From Boswellia sacra (taxonomy: Eukaryota > Streptophyta > Magnoliopsida > Sapindales > Burseraceae), in contig SNVD02013703.1 in assembly GCA_013180625.2 (NCBI GenBank), positions 19,469 to 83,468 of the forward strand: 64,000 nucleotides of DNA, given 5' to 3'. The stretch's first letter is position 1. Each line of letters opens with the position of its first letter. Positions 1-11,076 of this stretch are shown here, piece after piece. The position numbers were made by a program, and so were the translations under genes. The notes beneath the pieces are model-generated. The model ran no database searches. It was not told the origin of the DNA and saw nothing but the letters and a program-made list of their open reading frames with translations.

Positions 1-2105
1 TATTCTTTTGGGATGAGATCAACAAGTCCCAAATGTTAGCATTAGCTTGAGTGTTCTTCAGCTGCTTGATCATTTGATCTTCTTATTCTTTATTTTCTTC
101 TTTGGCTTTCTCCGTAGAATTTTCTTTCTCGACTATTTTTTCTTTCTTCTTCTTATGGTAATAACTACCACTCCTTTTCAATCCTTGGACATTCTCATTC
201 TCCTCCCTAAGTGTTTATCCCTCATATGTTTCTTCTTCTTTATCACTACTAAAGTTAGCCCAAAAGTTTAGAAGGGTTTTGACTTTAGGAATGTCATCCC
301 AAATACCTATGACTCTCACCTTCTTACACTTTCTAGCTAAACTCTCTCTCTCTTCATGAGGTTCTCAACTCGCTTCCCTTTCTTAGCTTTGCTACCATTC
401 TTCACCTTAAGTCTTCTTCATGGTGGGCCTCTTCTAACCCATTTTATAGCCGTCTACTTCTTGGCAAAGGCACTTGTTGGCGTGGACTTCTTCTTGATGG
501 ATGCTTCTTCATCTTCCACCTCAATTTCTTTTTCTTGTTCCTCTTCCTCATGGTCACTAAGGCACACAAATTCGAGCTCCAAGTTTCACTTGACTCTTTT
601 CACTATAATATTGGACCATCCCCCATTTTTAGTGAAAATATAGGCTACCAAAGGAATGGGTTCTTTTTCGACCCCCTTAATGATCTCCTTAGGCTCATCT
701 ACTTTAGACTTTTTCTTTGTGGCCACCTTTCTAATAGACCCTTTTTGTTGCTCAAGTATGGTCTTCTCTTTTCTCTCGACTCTCTCAGCTCTACTTGATC
801 CACCTTTTTCTTCAAAAGAGTTCATCACTTCCTTCTTAGTCAAGCTCGACCAAATTATGTTATTCGATGGAGGAGGTACCCAATTGTAGTTCGGTAGTGG
901 ATTGCTTCTTGTATTGGTCTCTTCCAACTTCGGATGGGAAATCTGGCGTTTGTTATCAAGTCTTGGATCTCATGGCAGAGACTAGAACAATCGTTGCTCT
1001 TGTGATCGATTACTTGGTGAAAATCACATTTCTCGTTATGCCTCCAATTCTTTGGCAATTGTTTTGGAAGCTCTCTTGGTGGCAATGGCTATAAGATCCT
1101 TTGGCTCTCAATTTGGCAAAGATCTTTGACAATAGCTTTCCCAAACGACTTAACTTTCTTTGTTGAGCATCTGCTTTCACCTTAACATTCTTCCTACTAG
1201 ACCTACTAGTTTGATAATATTGCCCCTGATTTCTTCTAGGGTAACTGTTGTTACTTATTTTATATCTGGCCTCTAAATCTTACATTTGGATGACTGAATC
1301 ATATAAGTCTTCAAATGTTTTGATTGGAAAGCCCACAAGTCTGTCACTGGTGAAGTTATAGGCTCCATTGATCACCATATGGATCTGGTTCTTCTCCGCA
1401 GGCCTTATAGCCATCTTGGCAGCTTTGGTCCTCCAATGGACCAAGTATTATGTAGAGGTTCCATTAGGATTTTGACACATCATCTCCAAATCCCTTAAGG
1501 TTACCCCCAGTTGGGTATTATGGCGATATTGTTCCATCAACTAATCGGATAGCTCTTCCCAATTCTCTTGAAATCTTGTGGGATTGTCATGGTGCCATAC
1601 TACCACATCATCTTCTAAGAATTACATGAAATACTTTAAAATATACTCTTTTAACAAAGGAGTGGTGACCATGACAGTAGCATACTATCTCAGATGTGTC
1701 TTTGGATTGCCTTTCTATTGAACTTGGGCAAATCTGGCATGCAAATCATTGCCCCAATGAGCAAGATGTCATCTAAGCCTTTGACCCCTTTCAGCCCCTT
1801 CTTCTTCAAGATAGATTGGACCTTCTCCATATCCTTGGCTAATTACTTCACCAATCCGAGCTCGTCTTGGTTGGCTGGACTTTTCCCCCATCTCTGCCCT
1901 GGCTAGTCTCACTCTTATCACTACCATTACCTTCGGCTAGAGGCTGGTTCATGTGGTTAGGCCCATTTTGTAGAGCTTTGATGAGTTGGGCTATTTGTTA
2001 TTGAAGTACGGTCATATCAACTCTTAATTAGACCATCTCTTGATTGTTGTTGTTGAGTGTGAACATTTTAGCAACTAGTTCCTCTTATCTTATTAAATGA
2101 TCACC
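1..2105 (-). pseudogene. Decayed Ty3/gypsy gag and gag-pol linker, truncated by the left window edge
   Basis: Read on the minus strand, this stretch gives a broken gypsy gag. Around 1900-1690 lies the N-terminal gag segment (GLKGVKGLDDI, then a PKFNRKAIQRHI-like block). Around 1640-1290 lies the retrotransposon gag domain, with blocks such as EELSD, LMEQYRHN and WRTKAAKMAIRPAEKNQI. Around 1055-960 is the knuckle-like segment CDFHQVIDHKSNDCSSLC. Downstream are K/E-rich linker sequences and a QLKNTQANANIWDLLISS block near 75-20, typical of the linker that precedes the protease in many plant gypsy polyproteins. Several in-frame stops and frame changes show it is dead. Protease, RT and integrase would lie to the left of base 1. 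The domain assignment is from family knowledge; the exact lineage is not resolved. Confidence 0.7.
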
Positions 2106-3063
2106 TCGTCTAACCCAAGCTATGATGGTTATAAAACAAAGGTGTTAATGTCATGCATGCTCATACAAAGGCATAGGTAGACTTTCATTCTTCTAACCTT
2201 ATTTCTCATATACATATGAGGTTGACCTCTTTTCCTAAGATTTTTGGCCTCATTCTCAAGTCATCATCATGGGATATGGGAATGTAAGATTCTCTATCAT
2301 AATTCTAATATACAAGTTGATGTCATATTTCTTTATGATTATCATAACATGGCTCTCAATGTCATAATAACCTTAACTCATGGCATATGTTCCCATTTTG
2401 TTCTTATAGATGATTTGACATATGGCATTAGTCCATGGTTCCATGAGGTTTGAGTTAATGTTATTCTAATCATATAGAATTTACATCCATGGACATGCAT
2501 TTCAACATAGAATTTGGATATTCATCATATTAAAAATTTTTAGATTCATCCACATGGGCTTGAGTCTCAATGGTCCAATAGTCTAGACTCCTTCGAGTGA
2601 GAGATGTCCTGTTGGGCCGATCTCTTTTTATACCAATTCAATGGTACGTGTTCAAATGTGGTGACACCAACATAAGTAATCTAAGGTTTGAATAGGGCTA
2701 AAGACTTCTCATGCCAATGCCACACGACTAATTTAGGTAGTTCGTGCTCATTGTGTGTAAATTTATAGTGATGCAAGGACTCAAATTAACAAAGTAAGCT
2801 ATTAGAATTTGGTATCCCAATCGAAATCTGTTAGCCCTAAGGCTACATGATAATTTTGATGATAACCATACATATTGATTCATTGAGATTTAATAACATG
2901 TTTATTTATATGCAAGAGTAAAACTATTGAAATAATTATAAAATCAAGAAGAGGCTTATTAAAATGAAGTGTTGAAGCTAAGGAGAAGACTACATGTTAA
3001 AGGCACCAAAGTTTAAGAACAAGGATTGACTCAAGGAATGTGATACATGAGTAATGTTCAATC

Positions 3064-3790
3064 AATTAATCATATATATCTCTACAAATATCCAAATGAC
3101 ATGATTCTTGAGCCTTTGGAAAGCCTACTCAATTTATAACATTTTATATGTTTTAAAGAAATTCAAATTTCAAGTGCAAGATTGTCCAAATCATCATGCA
3201 AGTTGAAAGACAAATGGAAGCAGCTGACATGAGCATCGAATACTCTTTTAGACATATCTTGAGCTAGAAATATCAAAATGACTTGATTCTTATGGCATTG
3301 GAAAGAGGACATAATTAGGCACATTTTATATGTTTTGAAGAAATTCAAATTTCAAATTAAATGATGACATAATTGACATTCAATTCGGTGGATTGATACA
3401 GAGAAGAAAAATTAACTCATATGAGCACCGAATGATGTTTTATCCATATCTTGAGATAGAGATATCCAAATGCTTTGATTCTTAATTTTTTAGAAATCTT
3501 ATTCAAATATGCAGATCTTTTATGTTTTGAGGAAATTCAAATTTCAAAGGGAAGACTGACATAATTATCATTCAATTTGGTGGATTGACACAAGGAAGAA
3601 AAATCAAGTCACATGAGTACCAAATGGTGTTTTGGCCATATCTTGAGATATAGATGTCCAAATGACTTGATTCTTGATGCATTGGAAAGATTATTTAATT
3701 TTGAAGATCTTTTATGTTTTATGTATTTTCAAATTTCAAGCAAAACATTGACAAAAATGGCAGACAAGATTACAGTTTTTATAGTGTGTA
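3064..3790 (+). repeat. About 192-bp tandem repeat inside LTR-A copy 1 (about 3.8 units)
   Basis: The block containing ATATCTTGAG, then GACTTGATTCTT, then TATGTTTTGA, then AAATTCAAATTTCAA recurs at regular spacing. The ATCTTGAG anchor sits near 3256, 3448 and 3640, a period of about 192 bp, with a diverged first unit beginning near 3064. The same array is seen in copy 2 at about 56700-57450. The repeats are upstream of the TATA box, so they lie in U3, where such arrays often act as enhancer-like modules. That function is inference only. Confidence 0.75.
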
Positions 3791-4061
3791 GAAAATTTGG
3801 AGTTGGTGTCTTCAATTGATTAAGTTCATCCCATTTGCCTATAAAAGGAGCCCTTCTCCCATGCATTCAGTAAGAAGTGAAGAGAAGCATTTTATCAAGC
3901 AAAAAAAAAAGAGAAATATCAAGTCTAGAGAGCTTTTATATTCTTTATCTACTCTTTGAAGAGAGTTGTACTTTTGTTGTAAAAATTTTCTTTGTTCTTG
4001 TATTGTGGTGAGAGTGAGATCTTCTTGTAAAGGATAAAAGTTATCCTTGAGAGAACTATTT

Positions 4062-4341
4062 CCTTGGTGAGGTTGTTCATCAAGAAGAACTCTTGGTGTG
4101 GTGTTATCAAGAGTTGAAGGAAGTTGCCTTGGTGAGGTTGTTCATCAAGAAGAACTCTTGGTGTGGTGTTATCAAGAGTTGAAGGAAGTTGCCTTGGTGA
4201 GGTTGTTCATCAAGAAGAACTCTTGGTGTGGTGTTATCAAGGGTTGAAGGAAGTTGCCATGGTGAGGTTGTTCATCAAGAAGGGCTCTTGGTGTGGTGTT
4301 ATCAAGAGTTGAAGGAAAAAGTCTTGGTGAAGTTATTCATC
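4062..4341 (+). repeat. 65-bp tandem repeat (VNTR) in LTR-A copy 1
   Basis: A 65-bp unit beginning CCTTGGTGAGGTTGTTCATC repeats at 4062, 4127, 4192 and 4257, followed by a diverged partial unit beginning near 4322. The units are nearly identical, so the array is much younger or better homogenised than the 192-bp array. It lies downstream of the TATA box, in the transcribed R/U5 part of the LTR. LTR-A copy 2 carries one more unit. Confidence 0.9.
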
Positions 4342-7069
4342 AAGCAAGTTGCAAAGTATTCTACAACTTAGTGGAAAGCCTAGCTTGTGGAGAAGGTAGG
4401 AGCCCGTGGATGTAGGCAAGGTTTGCCGAACTACGTACATCGAGTTTGTACTCTCTCTATCCCTATCCTCTTTACATTTACTTGCATTTGTGATTATTCT
4501 TTATTGTCATTCTCTTGATTGCATTCTATTTTCATCTTCTTCACCTTTGTTCTCAAAGAAAGATTTAAATAATTTTGATCTTTCAAGAAAAGTTTTCTAA
4601 ATCTGTTTTTATAAATAAAAACCCAATTCACCCCCCCTCTTGGGTTGCCATACCTGGGTTAACAGAATCAACTTCTCTTATTCCTAATGGAGTCACCACT
4701 ATGAACGAGGCTTTTATCCTATCAAGGCGCATGCAATCACAACACTATATCAAAGCCTCTTTTGAGACTTAAGGGAAAACAAACGAGCCATGGAGACATA
4801 ATGGCGACATTTGGAGAATGGAGTTGCCACCCAATTATTCAATTTGGAATGAATGGGGGAAATCTGATCCCTCGCTTCAGGACCTAAACTACCATCATCT
4901 CTTCACAGCTGGGTTCAAAAAATTAGGTACGTGCCATTCGCCTCATCCGGATCAAAATCCGGCCTCCATTAGGGTATACCAAATAAAAATAGTTTTTATT
5001 GTTATACAGTTCGCTTATGTTGTTCATTTTGTGCACACATTGTTTATTTTATCTTCTTTAAAAAAATAAGGAGATATTATTCAAGATAATTGTATATTCA
5101 TACAAAGAAAGAAGGAGAAGAATATATTACAATTCCTTTCAAACATGAGGGATAGGGGAGAGGATTACATTACACTTCAATAAATAAAGTAAATTCCGCT
5201 TCTAACACTTCAAAATATTCATTCACTCATATAAACTAAACATTCAAAAAGCATATTCATGCATATAAAATTTTCAATCTAGTCAATCAATTCAAGACTC
5301 GATAAATAGTGAATTCATCACCAGCATATGTGAATCTATTCGATGTTGATCAGGCCTCTTTCATGACATCAGTCATATATCCATTCACTTTAAGTAATGG
5401 TCCCTCACCATCAATGTGAGTCCACCACTACTTCAGGCATCATACAATCATAATTTATCATTTATATTTCTAATCATGGTAATTATCTAAAATAAAATCA
5501 TTCAATTAATTAAAATTCAATACAAGGCCATAATCTAGAATCATGGCATTTCTACCTAGATTTGATAATTTTATCATGTTAATTCTACCTAAGCATGGCA
5601 ATTCTAGCCTATTCATAATAACTCTGATAAATCATGGCATTTCTAGTCTAATTCAATCAATTGAGGTCAAGCACAGCTATTCTAGCCCATCTCAAGCAAA
5701 TCATGGCAATTATTGACTATTCTATGCTATTTTCCAACACATTTCAAATTATATATCTTCCTAGCATGATTCTTATTATGAGCTCCTAACATGATTCTAA
5801 GGCATTCGCCAAGAAAATAAACTCCTAAACATGTTTCTAATAAAGGAGGGAAATGGACTTACCTTGACATGCATTTTCACCTTGCAAAATAAAAGATAGT
5901 TAAAACAATTCATATTAACCCTAAACATGCTCTATGTATTAAAATAAATCCTAATCATGCTCATTCTAAGCAAAATAAAACCTAAACATGCTTATTCAAA
6001 AGTAAGAAAAATAAAGAAGAAAAGAGGAGGAAGAAGAGAGGATGGCTCTCAAGATGTACCCTTTCTGAGTTTAGAGCAATAAAACGCCTAGAAAAATATT
6101 AAACTATAAAAGACTTCTTAAATTCTCAAGTGTATCTTTAAGAGGAAGAAGGGAGGACTTTCAGTGTGCCTTGAAAAGTGAGCCAAGGGGGATTTTATAT
6201 AGTTGAAGGGTTGAGCTGAAAAAGGAAGTCAAAAATCAAAATAGGAAGGTTGGTGGCCAAATTTGCCAAAATTACAAGGAGAACAGTTGGTTGGATGTAC
6301 GTTGAATGCTTGTGAGTGGATAGTCGACCGCTGGTAAGACAGTCAGCCATCGCCAGCTAGTAGTGGCCCACTAAACCCCTTAATTCTTTTAATTTTTAGT
6401 GCAATCCCTTCTGACCTTCAGTAGTTTGCTCATGCGTAACTCTTCAAGTTCAACTATGATTACTAATCTATAAAATTTTCTGAAAACTAGATATCTGCAG
6501 CTTCGCAACGGTATTTGAGACATTATCATATTTCTTCTGAATTAATTTCTATGATTTTTCAAATCATGTATCAGTTTTCAAAGGTTTCGGTTAGTTTCTT
6601 CTCAACTTTCTTCCTTTTGCTTCCAAAGGTATTTAGATCATTTTTATTACTTGACATTCATCTTTGAATCATCATTGAGCCTCAAAAATCTAGTGTTTAC
6701 AATTTTATCTTTCATATTTCCTATTTGAAGAGTACGTGAGCTATATGGTCTCATTGGATCTGTTTATAGTAATATATTCGTGTCTTGCAACGGATTATTA
6801 TGCAACCCCGACTGAACTCCTAGGCAACTGGGGCCCCAGGTTTCTTAGAGAGCCCCAAAGGTTATTATTGTTATTGTGAGCTCCTAAAAGTTATGTAAGT
6901 TATAATTAAAGCCCCAAATCTTATTATTATCATTATTTGAGGCAAATCTTATATAAAAAGTTTCTTGTATAACTATCATTTTATATTGAATTAAAATATA
7001 AAAATATAAGGTCAAATTATATCCTTAAATATATTCTTTCCTAATAACTAATTCCCATGAAAATTAAAT

Positions 7070-7350
7070 GGGCTGATCACACAAACCCCCCCTTAGTTTT
7101 GGCTTAATTCCATCAATATTCACTGTTTACTACTTTTCATCGCAGCCTACCCCTGACGTTCTGAAAACTCATCACGGACCACCCTCCCGTTAATTTTGTC
7201 GTTAAATACTTATAATAAGTTAAATATCAAGGGTTATAATGGTCATTGTTATTTATATATAAAGTAAACAAGGGTTTTGTGAATGATAGGATTCGAACTC
7301 ATGACCAAGACTACAAAATTATTTAACCTTACTCTACCACCACGACAAAG
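7070..7350 (+). repeat. Left terminal inverted repeat of the NOP58 Pack-MULE-like element
   Basis: The outer ~140 bp aligns well with the reverse complement of 8570-8712. Shared blocks include GTTTTGGCTTAATT, ACTTTTCATC and GTTCTGAAAACTCATCA. The inner part (about 7280-7345), read on the minus strand, has a tRNA-like pair of pol III boxes: TGGTAGAGTAAGG and GAGTTCGAATCC. The arm ends near a short AT microsatellite at about 7378-7398. Confidence 0.75.
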
Positions 7351-7410
7351 ACGTCTTTTGACTTCAAATTTATTTAAATATATATATATATATATATTTT
7401 AACCTAACTA

Positions 7411-8400
7411 TATGATTATCTAAAAAGTAGAATGAACACGGTTGCTCCAAATTTGACTGCTCTTGTTGGAGAGCTTGTTGGCACTCGCCTCATTGCTCAT
7501 GGAGGCAGCTTGTTGAATCTTGCTAAGCAGCATGGGAGCACAGTACAGATTCTTGGTGCAGAAAAGGCTCTCTTCAAAGCTTTGAAGACTAAGCATGCAA
7601 CTCCCAAGTATGGGCTTATCTACCATGCCTCCTTGATTAGTCAGGCAGCCCCAAAGCACAAAGGAAAATTTTCTCGGTCACTTGCTGCAAAAACTACATT
7701 GGCAATTCAATGTGATGCTCTTGGAGATGGCCAAGATAACTCTATGGGACTTGAGAATTGAGCTAAGGATATTTGCTCATTCTTCCTTCTTTTTCTACTA
7801 GAAAAGGGATTTTCTTACACATGATTATTTGTAGCTTAAGGCACGGTTAAGGAATCTTGAAGGAAAGAATATAGTCGTGCTGCTGGGTTAGATAAAGGAA
7901 AAGCTAAGATTGAAGTTTATGACAAGGATCGGAAGAAGGAACCAGGGGCAATGATAACTGCTGCCAAGGTATGCTGTCACTTTTATGTTCTATATTGTTA
8001 CAATTTTGCTTCTCTATTACAGGCCTTTTTCATGGTTCTAGTTTTTGTATACTTATAACCCAGCAACGGACTCCATTCTTGGTTCGACGGCTAATGCTAG
8101 AAATTAGGAAGAAAAAGTAGTGGATGATGTCACTATTTGTAGTAAAGATAAGAAAGAGAAGAAACAAGAAGAAGAAATAAGAAGAAAACTGATGATGAGG
8201 ACGTAGTTGTGCCAAATAAGGAGAATGGTAATGCTGAAGCAGGTGAAGAGCTAAAAAAGGAAAAAAAGAAGAAGGAAAAACGCACAACCGAAGACGATGG
8301 TGAGAATCCTCAAGTAGGAGAGGAAAAGACAAATAAGAGGAATGGCCACAAAAAAACCCAGAACCAGAAAAACCAAAACAACCATAACCGGATTCACAAA
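7411..8400 (+). pseudogene. NOP58: NOP58 (NOP5) gene fragment with introns, captured in the Pack-MULE-like element
   Basis: NOP58 is a core protein of box C/D snoRNPs, which guide rRNA 2'-O-methylation in the nucleolus. The first exon (from about 7411, YDYLKSRMN, to 7767) matches the Nop domain, including [39 protein letters not shown] and [12 protein letters not shown]. It is followed by an in-frame TGA. A short intron (expected GT donor now GA, acceptor TTGTAG near 7832) leads to a second exon with LRNLEGK and KIEVYDKDRKK, which ends at 7968 at AAG|GTATGC. A third exon from about 8050 begins TYNPATDSILG and runs into a lysine/glutamate-rich tail, as in plant NOP58. The N-terminal half of the protein is absent. 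Introns show a DNA-level capture rather than a retrocopy. Stops and frameshifts make a functional protein unlikely. Confidence 0.85.
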
Positions 8401-8429
8401 TAATAAAATATGGTATGTTGAACAACTTC

Positions 8430-8712
8430 AAGTAGCTGATTTGGTGGTAAGGAAGCTATATTACCTTATTGGAGGAATGGGTTCGAATCACGCTAGTTTC
8501 ACTAGCTTAGTTTCTAGAAATTTGTTCAAAGGGTATTTTAGTAATTACAATAGTTTTGGACAGAATAGTAATGTCATCTAACAACAGAATTAATGAAAGA
8601 GTGGTCCTTGATGAGTTTTCAGAACATCAGAATAGGCGGTGATGAAAAGTTATAAACAGTAAATATTGACGAAATTAAGCCAAAACCAAAAGGGGGTCTA
8701 TGTGATTAACCC
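8430..8712 (-). repeat. Right terminal inverted repeat of the NOP58 Pack-MULE-like element
   Basis: The reverse complement of this arm matches 7070-7350. Its inner part at about 8436-8495, read on the plus strand, again contains tRNA-like boxes: TGGTGGTAAGG and GGGTTCGAATC. The two arms therefore carry mirror-image, outward-reading pol III-like box pairs. Confidence 0.75.
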
Positions 8713-9275
8713 AAAATAAATACAATAAACTATTTTAATTTCAATATTTCATTTCTTGCTTCTTAGTTTGGATAAACCGCTTAAATTCCAATAACATCTA
8801 TTAGTTCATAATTCATGTGTAATTTTTCAATATTATTATGAGAATTAAAGCTTTTGATGTTTATGCATTTTATTATATCATAGATTCAAAATTTTACTCT
8901 TTTACATCAAACTCTTTCATATTCTCTCGACTAACAAATATGGTATATTATCTCCATACAATTTCAATTCTAGGTTCTATCACTTCATCTTTCTTTTTGT
9001 TATTTTAATTTTTTATCAATTATTCATTTATTACATATTTGTTTGGAATTATTTAATTTATAGTTTTAGTCATGTATACTATAAAATGTCAATCTAGACA
9101 TGAGCAATCTAAGGAAAAAAGAAGATTAGAATCCTAAGAAGAAACACTTTATAAATAAAGAATATAATGGTGAAAAATTAGTGATTAAATACAACAAATA
9201 TTAAAAAAATTCATCAAAAATAAAATTATTAGAGAAAAATGAATATAATAGTAATTGTATACATAAAACACTCTC

Positions 9276-9280
<5 letters not shown>

Positions 9281-9318
<38 letters not shown>
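9281..9318. repeat. (TA)19 microsatellite
   Basis: Uninterrupted TA dinucleotide run, set in AT-rich non-coding DNA. Confidence 0.95.
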
Positions 9319-9323
<5 letters not shown>

Positions 9324-9785
9324 TTATATAAACAGAAAATTGATGAATAAATAAATTTAGATATAAGAAATTTTAATTATTAATTTTTTATATTGAATAT
9401 AAAGGCTAGATATGTCAAATGGGTCATATAATTAAAATGTCATAATTTTTTTGCATAAAATAAAAACATATATAATATAAATATAATATGAAACAATCAC
9501 TAAAATAACTCGATAAGTACAAAATATAATTTTACATTTATATTAACAATAATTTCACATCACTTTTTTTATTTTATGATTCACATCCCTAATCCCTAAT
9601 AGAGGCTCATTTTGATACTTTTGCCTATGCAACATATATTTTTGAGCCGACCATGCAAGTGAGGTTCCAAAAGCAACACTTTGAGATAATATTCATCATT
9701 TATATGTAGGGTGGTTCTATTCATAATTAAACTTTAATTGATTTCTTCATTTTGAAAGATTATTCCATCCTAGCGATATTTGTAA

Positions 9786-9861
9786 AGATAACACATCTGA
9801 TATTTCCCTAGATCTAAACAACCAGATAACACATATGATGTCTCCCTAGATCTAAACAACC
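9786..9861. repeat. 38-bp tandem duplication
   Basis: Two adjacent 38-bp units start AGATAACACAT at 9786 and 9824 and both end CTAGATCTAAACAACC. They differ at a few internal positions. No function is visible. Confidence 0.85.
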
Positions 9862-10253
9862 AGGGGCATAACTATTTAGGTTTTAGAAGTTATCATGGTC
9901 ATCTACATCTTCCTATAAATTGGGTATAACAAGATTAATATATGATTGCAAGAGATTCAACGAAAATGGTTGCTTGTATATGTCAACAAACACGTTCGAT
10001 AAAAGGTGATTATGAATCACATTTCAAAATTTTTAAAATAAGAATATGATAAATAGAGATTTAGTTCTAAAGCCCATAAATCAATAAAAGTTTTATTTTC
10101 TTAATTTATTAAATTGTAGTGTGAGAAAAACTAATAAGAATGAATTTTATTTATTAAAAAAAATCACCAAAGAAGAAAGAAGAAGATGGTTGAGGGTTGT
10201 AAAAATGGCGGGGCTATTTCCATGCAAGAAATTAATTTTCACACCCATCTCCC

Positions 10254-11076
10254 TAAGGGTGTGCAAATAAATCCGACCCAATCCGACCTGATCGGGTTTG
10301 ATTGGGTTGATCGGGTTATGTTCAGATTGTAATGAAAGAAAACCCGAAATCGGGTTGAAAAGATCGGGTTTAAGCTGAATCAGGTTATGATCGGATTTTC
10401 TTAATGTAACCTGTTAAAACCCGACCCGACATATATTGTAAAAAAGAAATTAAATAATGCCACATGTCACTATTCCATTAGTTGTTATATACTATTACAA
10501 TAGACCTTAGCACATCTTATAACAAATATAAAAACTAACTTTCTCAACTTTTTCCCATACCTAACCACCCCAAAATAGCAACACAACACTGATTGAAACA
10601 AGCTATTGAGACAAGCCACTGCCAATAGTCTACAAGCATTATGCTTAATGAAAAGAAGAGATAATGTAACAAATTTGTGCAAGAGAAGAGAAGATGAAAC
10701 AAAACTGTAGAGGCTCCTGTGGTGGCGTTAGGGGTTGGTGATCTCTTTGGCGATGATGGGTTGCTCAACTGTGAAGGAGACGAAGTACTGGACATTTGAG
10801 AATGCGGCCAACATTTGTCTTGTTTTTAGGGTTTGTATTTTTTTAATTCAAAATATTAATAAGATAAATTTAAATTTTTGGAAATAAAATATAGAATATA
10901 AAATACAATTATAGCTTTCAACCTAATAACCAGATGAATCCGATCCGATCCGAAGTAACGAGTTATACCTTGGATTCCCTTTTGCACAAACCCGATCCTG
11001 AGTGTAATTATCCTAACCCGATGCATCATCCGGTTGAGTCGGATCTGGTACACGACTCGACCCGTATGCACCCCTA
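10254..11076 (-). mobile_element. Non-autonomous hAT-like element with 8-bp target duplication
   Basis: The ends are TAAGGGTGTGCAAA at 10254 and, reverse-complemented from 11076, TAGGGGTGCATACGGGTCG, similar to TIRs of plant hAT elements (TAGGGGTG...). The flanking 8-mers are CATCTCCC (10246-10253) and CGTCTCCC (11077-11084), an 8-bp duplication with one mismatch, as expected for hAT. The subterminal zones are rich in short CCGAC/CGGGTT and CCGATCC motifs in both orientations, which in hAT elements are typical transposase-binding repeats. On the minus strand near 10795 a short reading frame begins MSSTSSPSQLSNPSS. It could be the decayed N-terminus of a transposase, but nothing diagnostic survives. 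Confidence 0.7.

Larger units (their letters stand above)
2829..4664 (+). mobile_element. Solo LTR, family LTR-A copy 1 (probable Ty1/copia, SIRE-like)
   Basis: A 1836-bp unit starts TGTTAGCCC and ends GGGTTAACA, so its ends form the TGTTA...TAACA inverted repeat of an LTR. A second copy lies at 56466-58353, matching from end to end. The flanking 5-mers are AAATC (2824-2828) and GAATC (4665-4669), a target duplication with one mismatch. No internal retrotransposon region is attached, so it is a solo LTR. A plus-strand TATA box (CCTATAAAAGGAG) lies at about 3838-3850, which sets the orientation. The terminal run of C residues (ATTCACCCCCCCTCTTGGG) and the TGATGATAAC start resemble SIRE/Maximus copia LTRs, but that lineage call is inference. 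Confidence 0.8.
2106..7060 (-). mobile_element. Probable leader and long LTR of the left-edge gypsy element, split by LTR-A
   Basis: This non-coding stretch lies directly upstream of the minus-strand gag. A sequence resembling an initiator-Met primer site (TTGGTAT on the minus strand) sits at about 2625-2637, although its 3' half is diverged. On the minus strand a TATAAAA-type box lies near 6193-6200. Between about 5460 and 6000 there are many degenerate copies of short motifs such as ATCATGGCAATTCTAG and CCTAAACATGC. The flank at 4665-5000 contains the phrase GGAGTTGCCACC, which resembles a block common in plant gypsy LTRs. Together these suggest one long LTR plus leader, interrupted by LTR-A copy 1 at 2829-4664. 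I could not fix the outer LTR terminus, and no second LTR is present to confirm it. Confidence 0.35.
7070..8712 (+). mobile_element. Pack-MULE-like element carrying NOP58 gene fragments
   Basis: The left end (7070, GGGCTGATCACACAAACCCC) and the reverse complement of the right end (8712, GGGTTAATCACATAGACCCC) align for at least 140 bp, with clear similarity continuing to about 280 bp. The outside flanks are AAATTAAAT (7061-7069) and AAAATAAAT (8713-8721), a 9-bp target duplication with one mismatch. Long TIRs beginning GGG plus a 9-bp duplication are the hallmark of Mutator-like elements. There is no transposase inside. The interior is instead a piece of a cellular gene, NOP58, with introns retained, which fits a Pack-MULE. 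Strand is given as that of the captured gene. Confidence 0.8.
8713..10253. other. AT-rich intergenic DNA, no gene seen
   Basis: No convincing coding sequence. It holds a (TA)19 microsatellite at 9281-9318 and a 38-bp tandem duplication at 9786-9861 (AGATAACACAT... ending CTAGATCTAAACAACC, twice with a few differences). Confidence 0.7.

Noticed and set aside
47..900. Plus-strand open frames rich in Phe, Leu and Ser
   Set aside because: They are complements of the K/E-rich minus-strand gypsy linker and have no motif of their own.
4062..4341. Regular 65-bp repeats considered as a CRISPR array or satellite
   Set aside because: The units are directly adjacent without unique spacers, lie inside an LTR, and occur in both copies of that LTR. 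It is an LTR-internal tandem repeat in a plant genome.
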